A DNA stretch of 6,125 nt from an uncultured Clostridia bacterium (GCA_947177695.1 CAMWVO010000130.1:1-6125); one strand, 5' to 3'; shown: positions 1 through 5,939, counted from the stretch's first letter. Notes: generated by a model from the sequence alone, not told the origin. Program-made: numbers and translations.

Positions 1-3
1 TTT

Positions 4-65
4 GAAAAGGCGGGCGAAACTTTTCCATGGCGGCTGCGCCGCCTGAGCGTCCCGACTGTTAGTCG
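4..65. other. Hairpin-rich non-coding left edge
   Basis: Three short inverted repeats lie in a row. GAAAAG (4-9) faces CTTTTC (20-25). GGCGGC (29-34) and GCCGCC (38-43) enclose the triloop TGC. CGACT (53-57) and AGTCG (61-65) enclose GTT. The stretch is open in one + frame until about 174, but that frame has no good start and its translation looks like nothing known, so I treat it as intergenic. None of the hairpins is followed by a clean T-run, so they are not obvious terminators. They may be the end of an intergenic repeat cut by the window edge. Confidence 0.4.
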
Positions 66-120
66 AGTAAATCAAAATTTATCCGCCAAAATTGATTTTA
101 TGAAAATTTCCTTTTACCTC

Positions 121-149
121 TTGACAAATCTGCACGGGAGTGGTATACT
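121..149 (+). promoter_or_regulatory. Sigma-A promoter of the DAHP synthase gene
   Basis: The -35 box TTGACA (121-126) is a perfect consensus. A 17-base spacer separates it from TATACT (144-149), a 5/6 match to the -10 box. TGG directly before the -10 adds an extended -10 element. Transcription should start near A157, giving a leader of about 60 nt. That is too short for a T-box or a large riboswitch, so aromatic amino-acid control would more likely act on the promoter or on the enzyme. Confidence 0.9.
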
Positions 150-166
150 ATACTTTATTACACAAC

Positions 167-178
167 AGCTTTAAAGCT
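167..178. promoter_or_regulatory. Perfect 12-bp palindrome just after the predicted start site
   Basis: AGCTTTAAAGCT is a perfect palindrome lying about +11 to +22 from the predicted transcription start. That is a normal place for a repressor operator. It is AT-rich and short, so chance cannot be excluded, and no regulator gene lies beside it. Confidence 0.25.
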
Positions 179-205
179 TAAAATCAATAAATTATGCTGT
201 CATAG

Positions 206-215
206 AAAGGTGATC
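206..215 (+). promoter_or_regulatory. Ribosome binding site that fixes the aroF start at 219
   Basis: AAAGGTGATC is an extended match to the 16S anti-Shine-Dalgarno sequence. Its AAGG core sits 8 bases before ATG 219. A possible upstream GTG start at 210 lies inside this site and so is not credible as the initiator. Confidence 0.85.
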
Positions 216-218
216 AAA

Positions 219-1229
219 ATGATTTTAGTGCTCAAACAAAACCCCGAAAAAGAAAAGGTGGACTCCCTTATCAGAATGCTTGGGGAAAAAGGTCTGTCCA
301 CAAACGTAAGCGAGGGCGCAAGCCATACTATTATAGGACTTATCGGCGATACCTCACATCTTCCCGTTGACCTTATCTCCGCACTGGATATCGTGGAGAG
401 CGTTACCCGCGTGTCCGAGCCGTTCAAGGCTGCAAACCGCAAAATGCACCCCGACGACACAATCGTGGACGTTGGCGGCGTAAAGATCGGCGAGGGATAT
501 TTTCAGGTAATTGCGGGACCCTGCTCCGTGGAAAGCGAGGAACAGGTCATAGAAGTCGCAAACGACGTTAAGGCAAGCGGCGCAACACTTCTCCGCGGAG
601 GCGCGTTCAAGCCCAGAACTTCCCCCTACGCTTTTCAGGGACTTCACGCGGACGGCTTGAAGCTTCTGCTTGAAGCCAAAAAGGAAACAGGTCTGCCCAT
701 AGTTACCGAGATCATGAACGTTAACCATGTTGAGCTTTTTGCTGACGTAGACCTTATCCAGGTTGGCGCAAGAAATATGCAGAACTTCGACCTGCTCAAA
801 GAGCTTGGAAAACTCCGCAAGCCAATACTTCTGAAGCGGGGTCTTGCAAACACTCTTGAGGAATTTCTTATGTCCGCAGAATACATCATGGCGGGCGGAA
901 ACAATCAGGTAATCCTCTGCGAGCGCGGTATCCGCACGTTCGAGACAAAGACAAGAAACACTCTCGACCTCTCCGCAGTACCTATGCTGAAAAAGCTTTC
1001 CCACCTGCCTGTTATCATCGACCCCAGCCATGCCACGGGTATCTCATGGATGGTAGCTCCTCTTGCGAAAGCGGCAGTCGCGGTGGGCGCGGACGGTCTG
1101 ATGATCGAGGTACACAACAACCCCGCAAAGGCTCTCTGCGACGGAGCTCAGTCTCTTAACCCCGAACAGTTCGACACGCTTATGAAAGACATCAAGCGCA
1201 GAATTGAGTTCGAGGGGAAAAATAAATAA
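219..1229 (+). CDS. aroF: 3-deoxy-7-phosphoheptulonate (DAHP) synthase, type I-beta
   Basis: This cytoplasmic enzyme condenses phosphoenolpyruvate with erythrose 4-phosphate to DAHP, the first step of the shikimate pathway to Phe, Tyr, Trp and chorismate. The 336-residue protein is close to the length of the Thermotoga maritima enzyme and aligns with it from the first residue (MILVLK against MIVVLK), which supports ATG 219. Residues 1-70 form the ferredoxin-like (ACT-like) N-terminal domain that mediates feedback inhibition in that family. Residues 85-330 are the TIM barrel. Visible active-site features are IAGPCSVE (98-105), GGAFKPRTSPYAFQG (127-141), GARN (183-186), KRG (206-208) and DPSH (268-271). 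The expected metal ligands are all present: Cys102, His271, Glu297 and Asp308. The gene has its own promoter and terminator and no neighbouring aro genes. Nothing looks broken. Whether Tyr, Phe or another product inhibits it cannot be read here. Confidence 0.96.
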   Translation: MILVLKQNPEKEKVDSLIRMLGEKGLSTNVSEGASHTIIGLIGDTSHLPVDLISALDIVESVTRVSEPFKAANRKMHPDDTIVDVGGVKIGEGYFQVIAGPCSVESEEQVIEVANDVKASGATLLRGGAFKPRTSPYAFQGLHADGLKLLLEAKKETGLPIVTEIMNVNHVELFADVDLIQVGARNMQNFDLLKELGKLRKPILLKRGLANTLEEFLMSAEYIMAGGNNQVILCERGIRTFETKTRNTLDLSAVPMLKKLSHLPVIIDPSHATGISWMVAPLAKAAVAVGADGLMIEVHNNPAKALCDGAQSLNPEQFDTLMKDIKRRIEFEGKNK

Positions 1230-1247
1230 AAATTATCCGCAAATATC

Positions 1248-1283
1248 AGCAGCCGGTCAGCAATAAGTGACCGGCTGCTTTTT
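1248..1283 (+). terminator. Intrinsic terminator of aroF
   Basis: A perfect 12-bp stem, AGCAGCCGGTCA (1248-1259) with TGACCGGCTGCT (1268-1279), encloses an 8-base loop and is followed by a T-run (1279-1283). It starts 18 bases after the aroF stop codon. The exporter operon converges from the right and ends at 1305. In that direction the hairpin is followed only by GATATTTG, a poor T-run, so any role as that operon's terminator would be weaker. Confidence 0.9.
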
Positions 1284-1304
1284 GCTATGCGGTTTGTGAA
1301 GCTC

Positions 1305-3086
1305 CTATACCGCCGTCTCGCTTTCGCGGGCATGGCAAAGCTTGTAGTAGTCTCCCCTTTTCGCCATAAGCTCGTCGTGATTTCCGCACTCGGTTATGCC
1401 GCAGTTTGAGACGTACATTATCTTGTCGCAGTTCCGTATGGTGGAAAGGCGGTGGGCGATGATAAATGACGTTCTGCCCTCCAGCAGTCTGTCAAGACCC
1501 TCCTGCAAAAGCTTTTCCGTTTTCGCGTCAATGGAGGACGTTGCTTCGTCCAGCACCAGAATTTTCGGGTCGCTGATAAGCGTTCTCGCAAATGCGATAA
1601 GCTGCTTCTGACCCTGTGAAAGCATTGAGCCGCCCTCGTTTATCATGGTGTCGTAGCCGTCGGGAAACTCACGTATGAACTCGTCCGCGCGGACGGTCTC
1701 GCAGGCTTTGACTATTTCGTCCATAGTGGCATCAAGCTTTCCGTAGCGGATATTGTCCGCGATAGTGCCGCTGAAAACCACGCTGTCCTGAAGCATTATT
1801 CCCATCTGCGAACGCAGGGACTTCAGCGTTATATCGCGGACGTCATAGCCGTCAATAAGCACCGCTCCGTCGGTAACGTCGTAGAAACGCGAAATAAGGT
1901 TTACTATGGTAGTCTTGCCCGCGCCCGTAGGTCCCACCAAGGCAACGCTTTCGCCCTTTTTAACCTCAAAGGACAGATTTTCCAGAACGGTCTTGCTCTC
2001 GTCGTAGGCAAAGGTAACGTTCTCAAAGCTGACGTTTCCCTCAATAGGCGGAAGCTCCTCCGCGCCCTCTTTGTCGTTGACCTTGACAGGCTCGTCGAGG
2101 GTCTCAAAAATTCTTTCCAGATAGGACACCGCATTTATAAAGTTGTTGAACAGGTTCGCAAGGTTAAGTATAGGCTGCCAGAACCGCGAAGCATATCCTG
2201 ACATTGCAACGATAGTACCCAGCGACACCGACGCGGGACCCATGATAAGCAGTCCTACAAAATATATTGCCGCGCTGATGACAACGGAAATAGTATCCAC
2301 CGTAGGCCACAGCAGGTTGTTGCAGGTAACGGCTTTCATCCAGCTTTTGCGGTAGGCTTCGGAAAGTCTGCCGAATATCTCGGAGTTTTCCTCCTCGCGG
2401 ACAAAAAGCTGTGTTACCTTTACGCCCACGATACCCTCGTGGAGATAAGCGTTAAGGTTGGAGCTTTTGTTGGACACCGACTGCCAAGCACGCCTTTGTC
2501 TCCTTTTGATAAGGAGTATGAACGCCGCAAGAAAGGGTACGCCCGCCAGTATAACAAGAGCCATTTTCCAGTGCATTGCAAACATGAACACCGCTATGAA
2601 GATAAGGTTGAATATCTCCAGAACAAAGGTGATGATACCGTTTGAAAGTGTGTCGGACACGCTGTTCACGTAGTTGATGATACGCACCAATATTTTTCCG
2701 TGGGGACGGCTGTCGTAGTACTCAAAGGAGAGCCGCTGCAAATGCTCGAACAGGTCTGTCCTGATGTCGAAGATTATGTCCTGACCTACCTTTGTCATAA
2801 TGCGCGAACGAGTTGCGGAGAAAATGATGTTCACCACGATGGTCAGCAGCAGAAGCGCAGCCATAACAAGCAGCTTGGGGATATTCTTTTCGGGTATCGC
2901 TTCGTCTATGGCGCGCTGGGTTATCACGGGAGAGAAAAGTCCGATTATGACAGCCGCCGCGCTCAGCAGCAACGCCGTTATCATGCGCTTTTTATACCGC
3001 GCCACATAGACCATTGCGCGCTTTAAGTGACGTATGTCGAAAGGGCTTTCAAGCTGTTCGTCAACGTCGTATTTATTTCGTGCCAT
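1305..3086 (-). CDS. ABC exporter half-transporter, catalytic-site subunit (second gene of pair)
   Basis: This is a 593-residue type IV (ABCB-like) exporter half: a membrane domain with about six helices (roughly 34-56, 71-90, 150-170, 174-193, 263-283, 290-312), then an ATPase domain from about 350. ATPase motifs are the A-loop Tyr361, Walker A GPTGAGKTT (385-393), Q-loop Gln433, Walker B ILVLDE (509-514) with catalytic Glu514, D-loop SSID (517-520) and switch His545. The signature is LSQGQ (489-493) instead of LSGGQ, and the GERG-type X-loop is replaced by NEGG (483-486). This is the pattern of the TM288/BmrD/LmrD side of heterodimeric exporters. It should supply the intact Walker motifs of the working ATP site while its odd signature faces the partner's degenerate site. 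ATG 3086 is supported by AAAGGAGTGA at 3091-3100. It follows its partner by 90 bases. The substrate is unknown: drug, peptide or lipid are all possible. Confidence 0.94.
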   Translation of the reverse strand: MARNKYDVDEQLESPFDIRHLKRAMVYVARYKKRMITALLLSAAAVIIGLFSPVITQRAIDEAIPEKNIPKLLVMAALLLLTIVVNIIFSATRSRIMTKVGQDIIFDIRTDLFEHLQRLSFEYYDSRPHGKILVRIINYVNSVSDTLSNGIITFVLEIFNLIFIAVFMFAMHWKMALVILAGVPFLAAFILLIKRRQRRAWQSVSNKSSNLNAYLHEGIVGVKVTQLFVREEENSEIFGRLSEAYRKSWMKAVTCNNLLWPTVDTISVVISAAIYFVGLLIMGPASVSLGTIVAMSGYASRFWQPILNLANLFNNFINAVSYLERIFETLDEPVKVNDKEGAEELPPIEGNVSFENVTFAYDESKTVLENLSFEVKKGESVALVGPTGAGKTTIVNLISRFYDVTDGAVLIDGYDVRDITLKSLRSQMGIMLQDSVVFSGTIADNIRYGKLDATMDEIVKACETVRADEFIREFPDGYDTMINEGGSMLSQGQKQLIAFARTLISDPKILVLDEATSSIDAKTEKLLQEGLDRLLEGRTSFIIAHRLSTIRNCDKIMYVSNCGITECGNHDELMAKRGDYYKLCHARESETAV

Positions 3087-3176
3087 ATTATCACTCCTTT
3101 ATGCAATGTCGGTGCAGAAGCTTTTTCTCGTCTCGGGAGAACAGTGCGGCTCCTCGCTTTATACGGCGGCAAAGAA
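3087..3176 (-). other. Intergenic gap inside the exporter operon
   Basis: The 90 bases between the transporter genes hold the second gene's ribosome binding site (AAAGGAGTGA, 3091-3100). I see no convincing promoter or terminator, so the two genes are probably read as one message. The + strand carries GTGCAGAAGCTTTTT (3112-3126) and CGTCTCGG (3129-3136). These resemble words of the leader repeat region (about 5004-5038), but in the opposite orientation. Confidence 0.5.
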
Positions 3177-4931
3177 TTATTCTATGCTTCCCTGCTGGAG
3201 ACGGTATATCTCGCTGTAGTAGCCGTTTTCGTTTTTCAGAAGCTCCTCGTGGGTTCCCATCTCGGAAATTTTTCCGCCTTTGAGGATTATTATTTTGTCC
3301 GCGTCCTTGGCGGAGGATATCCTCTGAGCAATGATTATTTTCGTGCATTTGAAATCCAGTGCCGCAAGATTTTCCTGAATGTGCTTTTCGGTCTCAAGGT
3401 CTACGGCGGAGGTGGTGTCGTCCAGAATAAGTATCGCGGGACGCACAGCCAGCGCTCTTGCAAGGGATATCCTCTGCTTCTGACCGCCCGAAAGTCCCAC
3501 GCCCCGCTCGCCTACAATGGTGTCGTAGCCGTCGCTGAGATTTACGATAAAGTCGTCCGCGTCGGCGGCGTGAGCGAATTTGTGAACGTCCTCCTCGGAC
3601 ATATCGCTGTCGCCGAACGCAATGTTGCCGTCAATGGTATCCGACCACAGAAGCACGTCCTGCATTGCCATTCCGATATTTCTGCGGAGGGTCTCCAGCT
3701 TGATGAACCGAACGTTTACGCCGTCCACCAGAACCTCTCCCCGCTTGGGGTCGTAAAGCCTTGGGATAAGATTTACCAGAGTGGTTTTTCCCGAGCCCGT
3801 CTCGCCCATTACTGCAACGGTCTCGCCCGCTTTTATTTTGAAGCTTACGTCTTTCAGGACGGGCGTTCCGTCGTATGAGAAGCTTACGTTCTTAAATTCC
3901 ACGTCGCCTTTGAGACGTTCGGGCATTTCCTTTGCGTCCACCCTGTCAACGATAAACGGACGTGAATAGTACACCTCAACTATTTTCGCGGCGGAAGCCA
4001 TAAATCTTTGCAGGTCATTGATAAGAGCACCCACGTTTCTCATTGGGTTTGAGAGAGACCAGATAAGTCCGCTGAAAGCAACATATTCGCCCATGGTAAG
4101 CCTGCCCGTAATAACGAAAATTCCTCCCGCGATAAGCTGTACCACGGTAAGTCCCTGAGCGGTGGTCTCTATGTAGGGAAAATATTTCAGCCATGTCAGG
4201 GAGGCGGTCTTGTTGGCTTCGTTGTACTCCGTGTTCTTTTCGCGGAAACGGTCTATCTCATAGTCCTCGCGGGCAAAGGCGCGCACCACACGGTTTCCCG
4301 AAATATTCTCCTGCGCCGCCGTATTAAGCTTTGAAAGCCTTTCGCGCAGGTCAACATACTTTGGACCCACGTCCTTGCGGAAAATTCCCGAAATAATAAA
4401 GATAAGCGGTGTCAGCGCAAGCAGGCATAGAGCCATTATAGGGTCGAGTACAAAGAAGTATACCGTTGACGTGGTAAAAAGCACGATGCTTTCCAGCAGA
4501 GTTTTGATTATCCACGCAACGCTGTGGCGCACCATGTCAAGGTCTCCCGAAAGACGGGTCATGATATCGCCGGTGCTGCTGCGGTCATAGAAGGTCATGT
4601 CCTGCTTCTGGACGTTTGCGAAAAGATAGTTCCTTATCTTGGACAGCATACCCTGCGAACAGACCTCGTAAAGCATATTGGCGCTGAACTGAAAAACTGT
4701 TCTGACAAGGGTAAACACTATCATTCCCCCGCAGAGCATGATCAGCAGCTTTTTGCCGCCGGCAAGATTTTCCGCGGCGCGGTCGTTATAAATAAAGGTA
4801 TCCACTATTCTCTGACCGAAGATAGGGTTTGTGAGATACATTATCTGACCTATCACACTCATGCACAAGGCAAGGATATATCTTTTCCTGTAGCCTTTCA
4901 TATTTTCCCAAATCCATTTTATCTGAAACAT
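3177..4931 (-). CDS. ABC exporter half-transporter, degenerate-site subunit (first gene of pair)
   Basis: This is a 584-residue type IV exporter half: a membrane domain with about six helices (roughly 18-38, 61-81, 140-162, 164-184, 255-275, 281-301), then an ATPase domain from about 342. Motifs are A-loop Tyr353, Walker A GETGSGKTT (376-384), Q-loop Gln424, X-loop GERG (474-477), a canonical LSGGQ signature (480-484) and D-loop SAVD (508-511). Two catalytic residues differ. The Walker B glutamate is Asp505 (ILILDD, 500-505), and the switch histidine is Gln536 (IIIAQR, 532-537). These substitutions mark the TM287/BmrC/LmrC side of heterodimeric exporters, whose own Walker site binds but barely hydrolyses ATP. 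Its normal signature completes the catalytic site of the next gene's product. ATG 4931 has GGAGGA (4938-4943) six bases upstream. The gene follows a long leader with tandem repeats. The substrate is unknown. Confidence 0.94.
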   Translation of the reverse strand: MFQIKWIWENMKGYRKRYILALCMSVIGQIMYLTNPIFGQRIVDTFIYNDRAAENLAGGKKLLIMLCGGMIVFTLVRTVFQFSANMLYEVCSQGMLSKIRNYLFANVQKQDMTFYDRSSTGDIMTRLSGDLDMVRHSVAWIIKTLLESIVLFTTSTVYFFVLDPIMALCLLALTPLIFIISGIFRKDVGPKYVDLRERLSKLNTAAQENISGNRVVRAFAREDYEIDRFREKNTEYNEANKTASLTWLKYFPYIETTAQGLTVVQLIAGGIFVITGRLTMGEYVAFSGLIWSLSNPMRNVGALINDLQRFMASAAKIVEVYYSRPFIVDRVDAKEMPERLKGDVEFKNVSFSYDGTPVLKDVSFKIKAGETVAVMGETGSGKTTLVNLIPRLYDPKRGEVLVDGVNVRFIKLETLRRNIGMAMQDVLLWSDTIDGNIAFGDSDMSEEDVHKFAHAADADDFIVNLSDGYDTIVGERGVGLSGGQKQRISLARALAVRPAILILDDTTSAVDLETEKHIQENLAALDFKCTKIIIAQRISSAKDADKIIILKGGKISEMGTHEELLKNENGYYSEIYRLQQGSIE

Positions 4932-4937
4932 ATTTAA

Positions 4938-4943
4938 TCCTCC
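4938..4943 (-). promoter_or_regulatory. Ribosome binding site of the first transporter gene, abutting a repeat hairpin
   Basis: GGAGGA on the - strand is six bases before ATG 4931. The base next to it (4944) is the last base of the AAAGGC/GCCTTT hairpin of the leader repeat. Folding of that hairpin could therefore change ribosome access. Confidence 0.8.
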
Positions 4944-5008
4944 AAAGGCTGAGCCTTTACCCGTGCCGCCGTCTGTAGTGATGGCGGCATAATTTTATTG
5001 CCGAGACG
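4944..5008 (-). repeat. Leader direct repeat, downstream copy
   Basis: This 65-base element differs from the copy at 5039-5103 at 8 positions (57/65 identical). Read on the - strand it begins CGTCTCGG. It can form a 7-bp stem, TGCCGCC with GGCGGCA, around a 12-base loop. It then ends in a hairpin with a 6-bp stem (AAAGGC, GCCTTT) and a TCA loop, next to the ribosome binding site of the first transporter gene. The leading CGTCT is also complementary to AGACG at the loop/stem junction, so an alternative fold is possible. I do not recognise it as a known riboswitch. Confidence 0.8.
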
Positions 5009-5038
5009 GGAATTTAGTTTTGGCAAAAAGCTTGCACG

Positions 5039-5103
5039 AAAGGCTGAGCCTTTACCCGTACCGCCGTCTACAGTTATGACGGCATAATTTTGCTTCCGAG
5101 ACG
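5039..5103 (-). repeat. Leader direct repeat, upstream copy
   Basis: This is the second copy of the 65-base element, exactly 95 bases from the first, with a 30-base spacer (5009-5038) between them. Read on the - strand the main stem is TGCCGTC with GGCGGTA. Its two changes relative to the other copy turn C-G into U-G and G-C into G-U, so pairing survives in the operon's RNA. An alternative 6-bp stem, GCCGTC with GACGGC, is also possible. The terminal AAAGGC-TCA-GCCTTT hairpin is identical in both copies. Confidence 0.8.
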
Positions 5104-5147
5104 AAAGTTAATTCCGAACCGTATGCGTAAAAAACGATATACGCCTT

Positions 5148-5175
5148 ATTATAGCAGATTATCAGAAAAATTAAA
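5148..5175 (-). promoter_or_regulatory. Promoter of the exporter operon
   Basis: On the - strand a perfect TATAAT (5148-5153) is preceded by TGC, making an extended -10 element (TGCTATAAT). The -35 region is weak: TTTAAT (5170-5175) at 16-base spacing is the best candidate. Extended -10 promoters tolerate a poor -35, and a weak -35 often goes with activator or repressor control. Confidence 0.7.
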
Positions 5176-5184
5176 GGGGTTTGA

Positions 5185-5197
5185 GATAAATTTTATC
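5185..5197. promoter_or_regulatory. Palindrome upstream of the exporter promoter (possible operator)
   Basis: GATAAA and TTTATC flank a single T, giving a perfect 13-base palindrome. It lies about 10 bases upstream of the suggested -35 region of the exporter promoter, a place suited to an activator. The sequence is AT-rich, so it could be chance. No regulator gene is in the window. Confidence 0.3.
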
Positions 5198-5301
5198 CAT
5201 CATTTGCAACGAACTTTTTCCCACTTTCGGCGGTCAATTTGTTGCATTTCACATTTAAATCCGCACAGCCTGAAAGCGCGTAAAATTTCCCTGTAAAATA
5301 C
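5198..5301. other. Remaining gene-free stretch between exporter promoter and terminator
   Basis: I find no gene here. A TTG-started frame across 5090-5296 lacks a ribosome binding site and resembles nothing. The only structure noted is TGCAAC (5205-5210) facing GTTGCA (5241-5246) across 30 bases, which may be chance. Confidence 0.4.
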
Positions 5302-5341
5302 AAAAAGACGCGGCTCCGGCAAGACCGAAACGCGTCTTTTT
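5302..5341 (-). terminator. Terminator of the small Cys/His protein gene, symmetrical
   Basis: An 11-bp perfect stem, AAAAAGACGCG (5302-5312) with CGCGTCTTTTT (5331-5341), encloses an 18-base loop. It begins two bases after the stop codon of the gene at 5344-5871 on the - strand, with a T-run on that strand. The A/T arms make it work equally well on paper in both directions, but no + strand gene precedes it. Confidence 0.88.
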
Positions 5342-5343
5342 AT

Positions 5344-5871
5344 TCATTTATCGGATACTGTTTTTAAAGCCTTTATATCAATTCCCGCTGAAGCGGCTTT
5401 GTCTTTAAGCTCACGAAAATTTGCAGTGCCTCTTCTTTTCATTTTTACATAGCCGACCAGGCTTTTCGGGGCGATCTCCGGCAGCGTTTTCACGATGCGG
5501 CTGTACTCGGTCTTTGCCTGCAGCATATTGATGTCGTCGAACTCCCTTTGCAGCGTCTGCCGCACCATATGCTCGTAGCCGTCTATCCATTCCTGCGGAC
5601 GTCTGTCGCTGTACGGGCGGTTGCTCACCTCGATAATGTCGTCTCCGAAAAAAGCTTCCAGCGTATACGGGTCAAATAACCAACTCATTCTGTAAAGAAA
5701 AGGGTGAAGCACTATCCCGCAGTGATGCGCGTTTTCCTTTATGTAATCCGGCAGCTTCGGAAACCGTTTGTCCATACCCGATACCGAATAAACTCTGCCC
5801 ACATATTTAGCGCACTCTCCGCAGTGATAACGGTATATCATGGCGGAGACAAGATCTGTTTTACTGCTCAC
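5344..5871 (-). CDS. Small Cys/His-motif protein, resembling phage minor-capsid C-terminal motif
   Basis: This is a 175-residue soluble protein with no signal peptide or membrane segment. I do not recognise a named family with certainty. Residues 15-60 show a Cys-x2-Cys pair (Cys17, Cys20), then AKYVGRVYSVSG (21-32), a KRFPKLP stretch (35-41), His49-His50-Cys51 and HPF (56-58). This order resembles the CxxC, GrvYsisGkdkrfP, HpnCrH-sxxPf pattern I associate with the C-terminal region of phage minor-capsid (SPP1 gp7-like) proteins. Here it sits at the N-terminus of a short stand-alone protein. Residues 95-175 are charged and probably helical. A metal-binding knuckle is inferred. The start is the GTG at 5871, with AAAGGA (5882-5887) 10 bases upstream. 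The next ATG, at 5841, has no ribosome binding site. The gene has its own promoter and terminator. A phage remnant or host-adapted domain is possible. Confidence 0.75.
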   Translation of the reverse strand: MSSKTDLVSAMIYRYHCGECAKYVGRVYSVSGMDKRFPKLPDYIKENAHHCGIVLHPFLYRMSWLFDPYTLEAFFGDDIIEVSNRPYSDRRPQEWIDGYEHMVRQTLQREFDDINMLQAKTEYSRIVKTLPEIAPKSLVGYVKMKRRGTANFRELKDKAASAGIDIKALKTVSDK

Positions 5872-5910
5872 CGGGGATACGTCCTTTGAATGGTTTGTAT
5901 TAATATGTTT

Positions 5911-5939
5911 ATACTATCACAAAAAGCGGCATTTTTCAA
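5911..5939 (-). promoter_or_regulatory. Promoter of the small Cys/His protein gene
   Basis: On the - strand TTGAAA (5934-5939, 5/6 of the -35 consensus) is 17 bases from TAGTAT (5911-5916, 4/6 of the -10 consensus). The predicted start near 5904 leaves a leader of about 30 nt before GTG 5871. Confidence 0.6.

Larger units (their letters stand above)
4932..5147 (-). promoter_or_regulatory. Long 5' leader of the exporter operon (candidate cis-acting RNA)
   Basis: If transcription starts just after the -10 box at 5148-5153, the message carries a leader of about 210 nt. It contains a short inverted repeat (GCGTA with TACGC), the two 65-base repeats with their hairpins, and finally GGAGGA and ATG. 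No run of U residues follows a hairpin here, so control, if any, would more likely act on translation start or RNA stability than on transcription termination. The role is inferred from structure only. Confidence 0.5.

Noticed and set aside
210..218. GTG at 210 as the DAHP synthase start
   Set aside because: It lies inside the Shine-Dalgarno sequence. ATG 219 aligns with the N-terminus of the Thermotoga enzyme.
354..1031. 225-codon open frame on the - strand inside aroF
   Set aside because: The opposite strand encodes a full DAHP synthase with all catalytic residues. The antisense product is Cys/Val-rich without any domain.
3027..3878. 283-codon open frame on the + strand
   Set aside because: It runs antisense through the end of the first transporter gene and the intergenic gap. 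It has no ribosome binding site or recognisable domain, and both opposite genes have complete ABC motifs.
4944..5103. CRISPR array or insertion-sequence ends
   Set aside because: There are only two copies, each 65 bases long and structured, with one 30-base spacer. No cas or transposase gene and no target-site duplication are visible.
4932..5147. Known riboswitch (guanidine, ZTP, glycine, c-di-GMP, cobalamin) in the exporter leader
   Set aside because: Compared from memory, the conserved core words of these families are not present. A covariance-model search would be decisive and could not be run.
5090..5296. 68-residue open frame on the + strand
   Set aside because: It has a TTG start, no ribosome binding site, basic low-information sequence, and runs antisense through the exporter promoter and leader.
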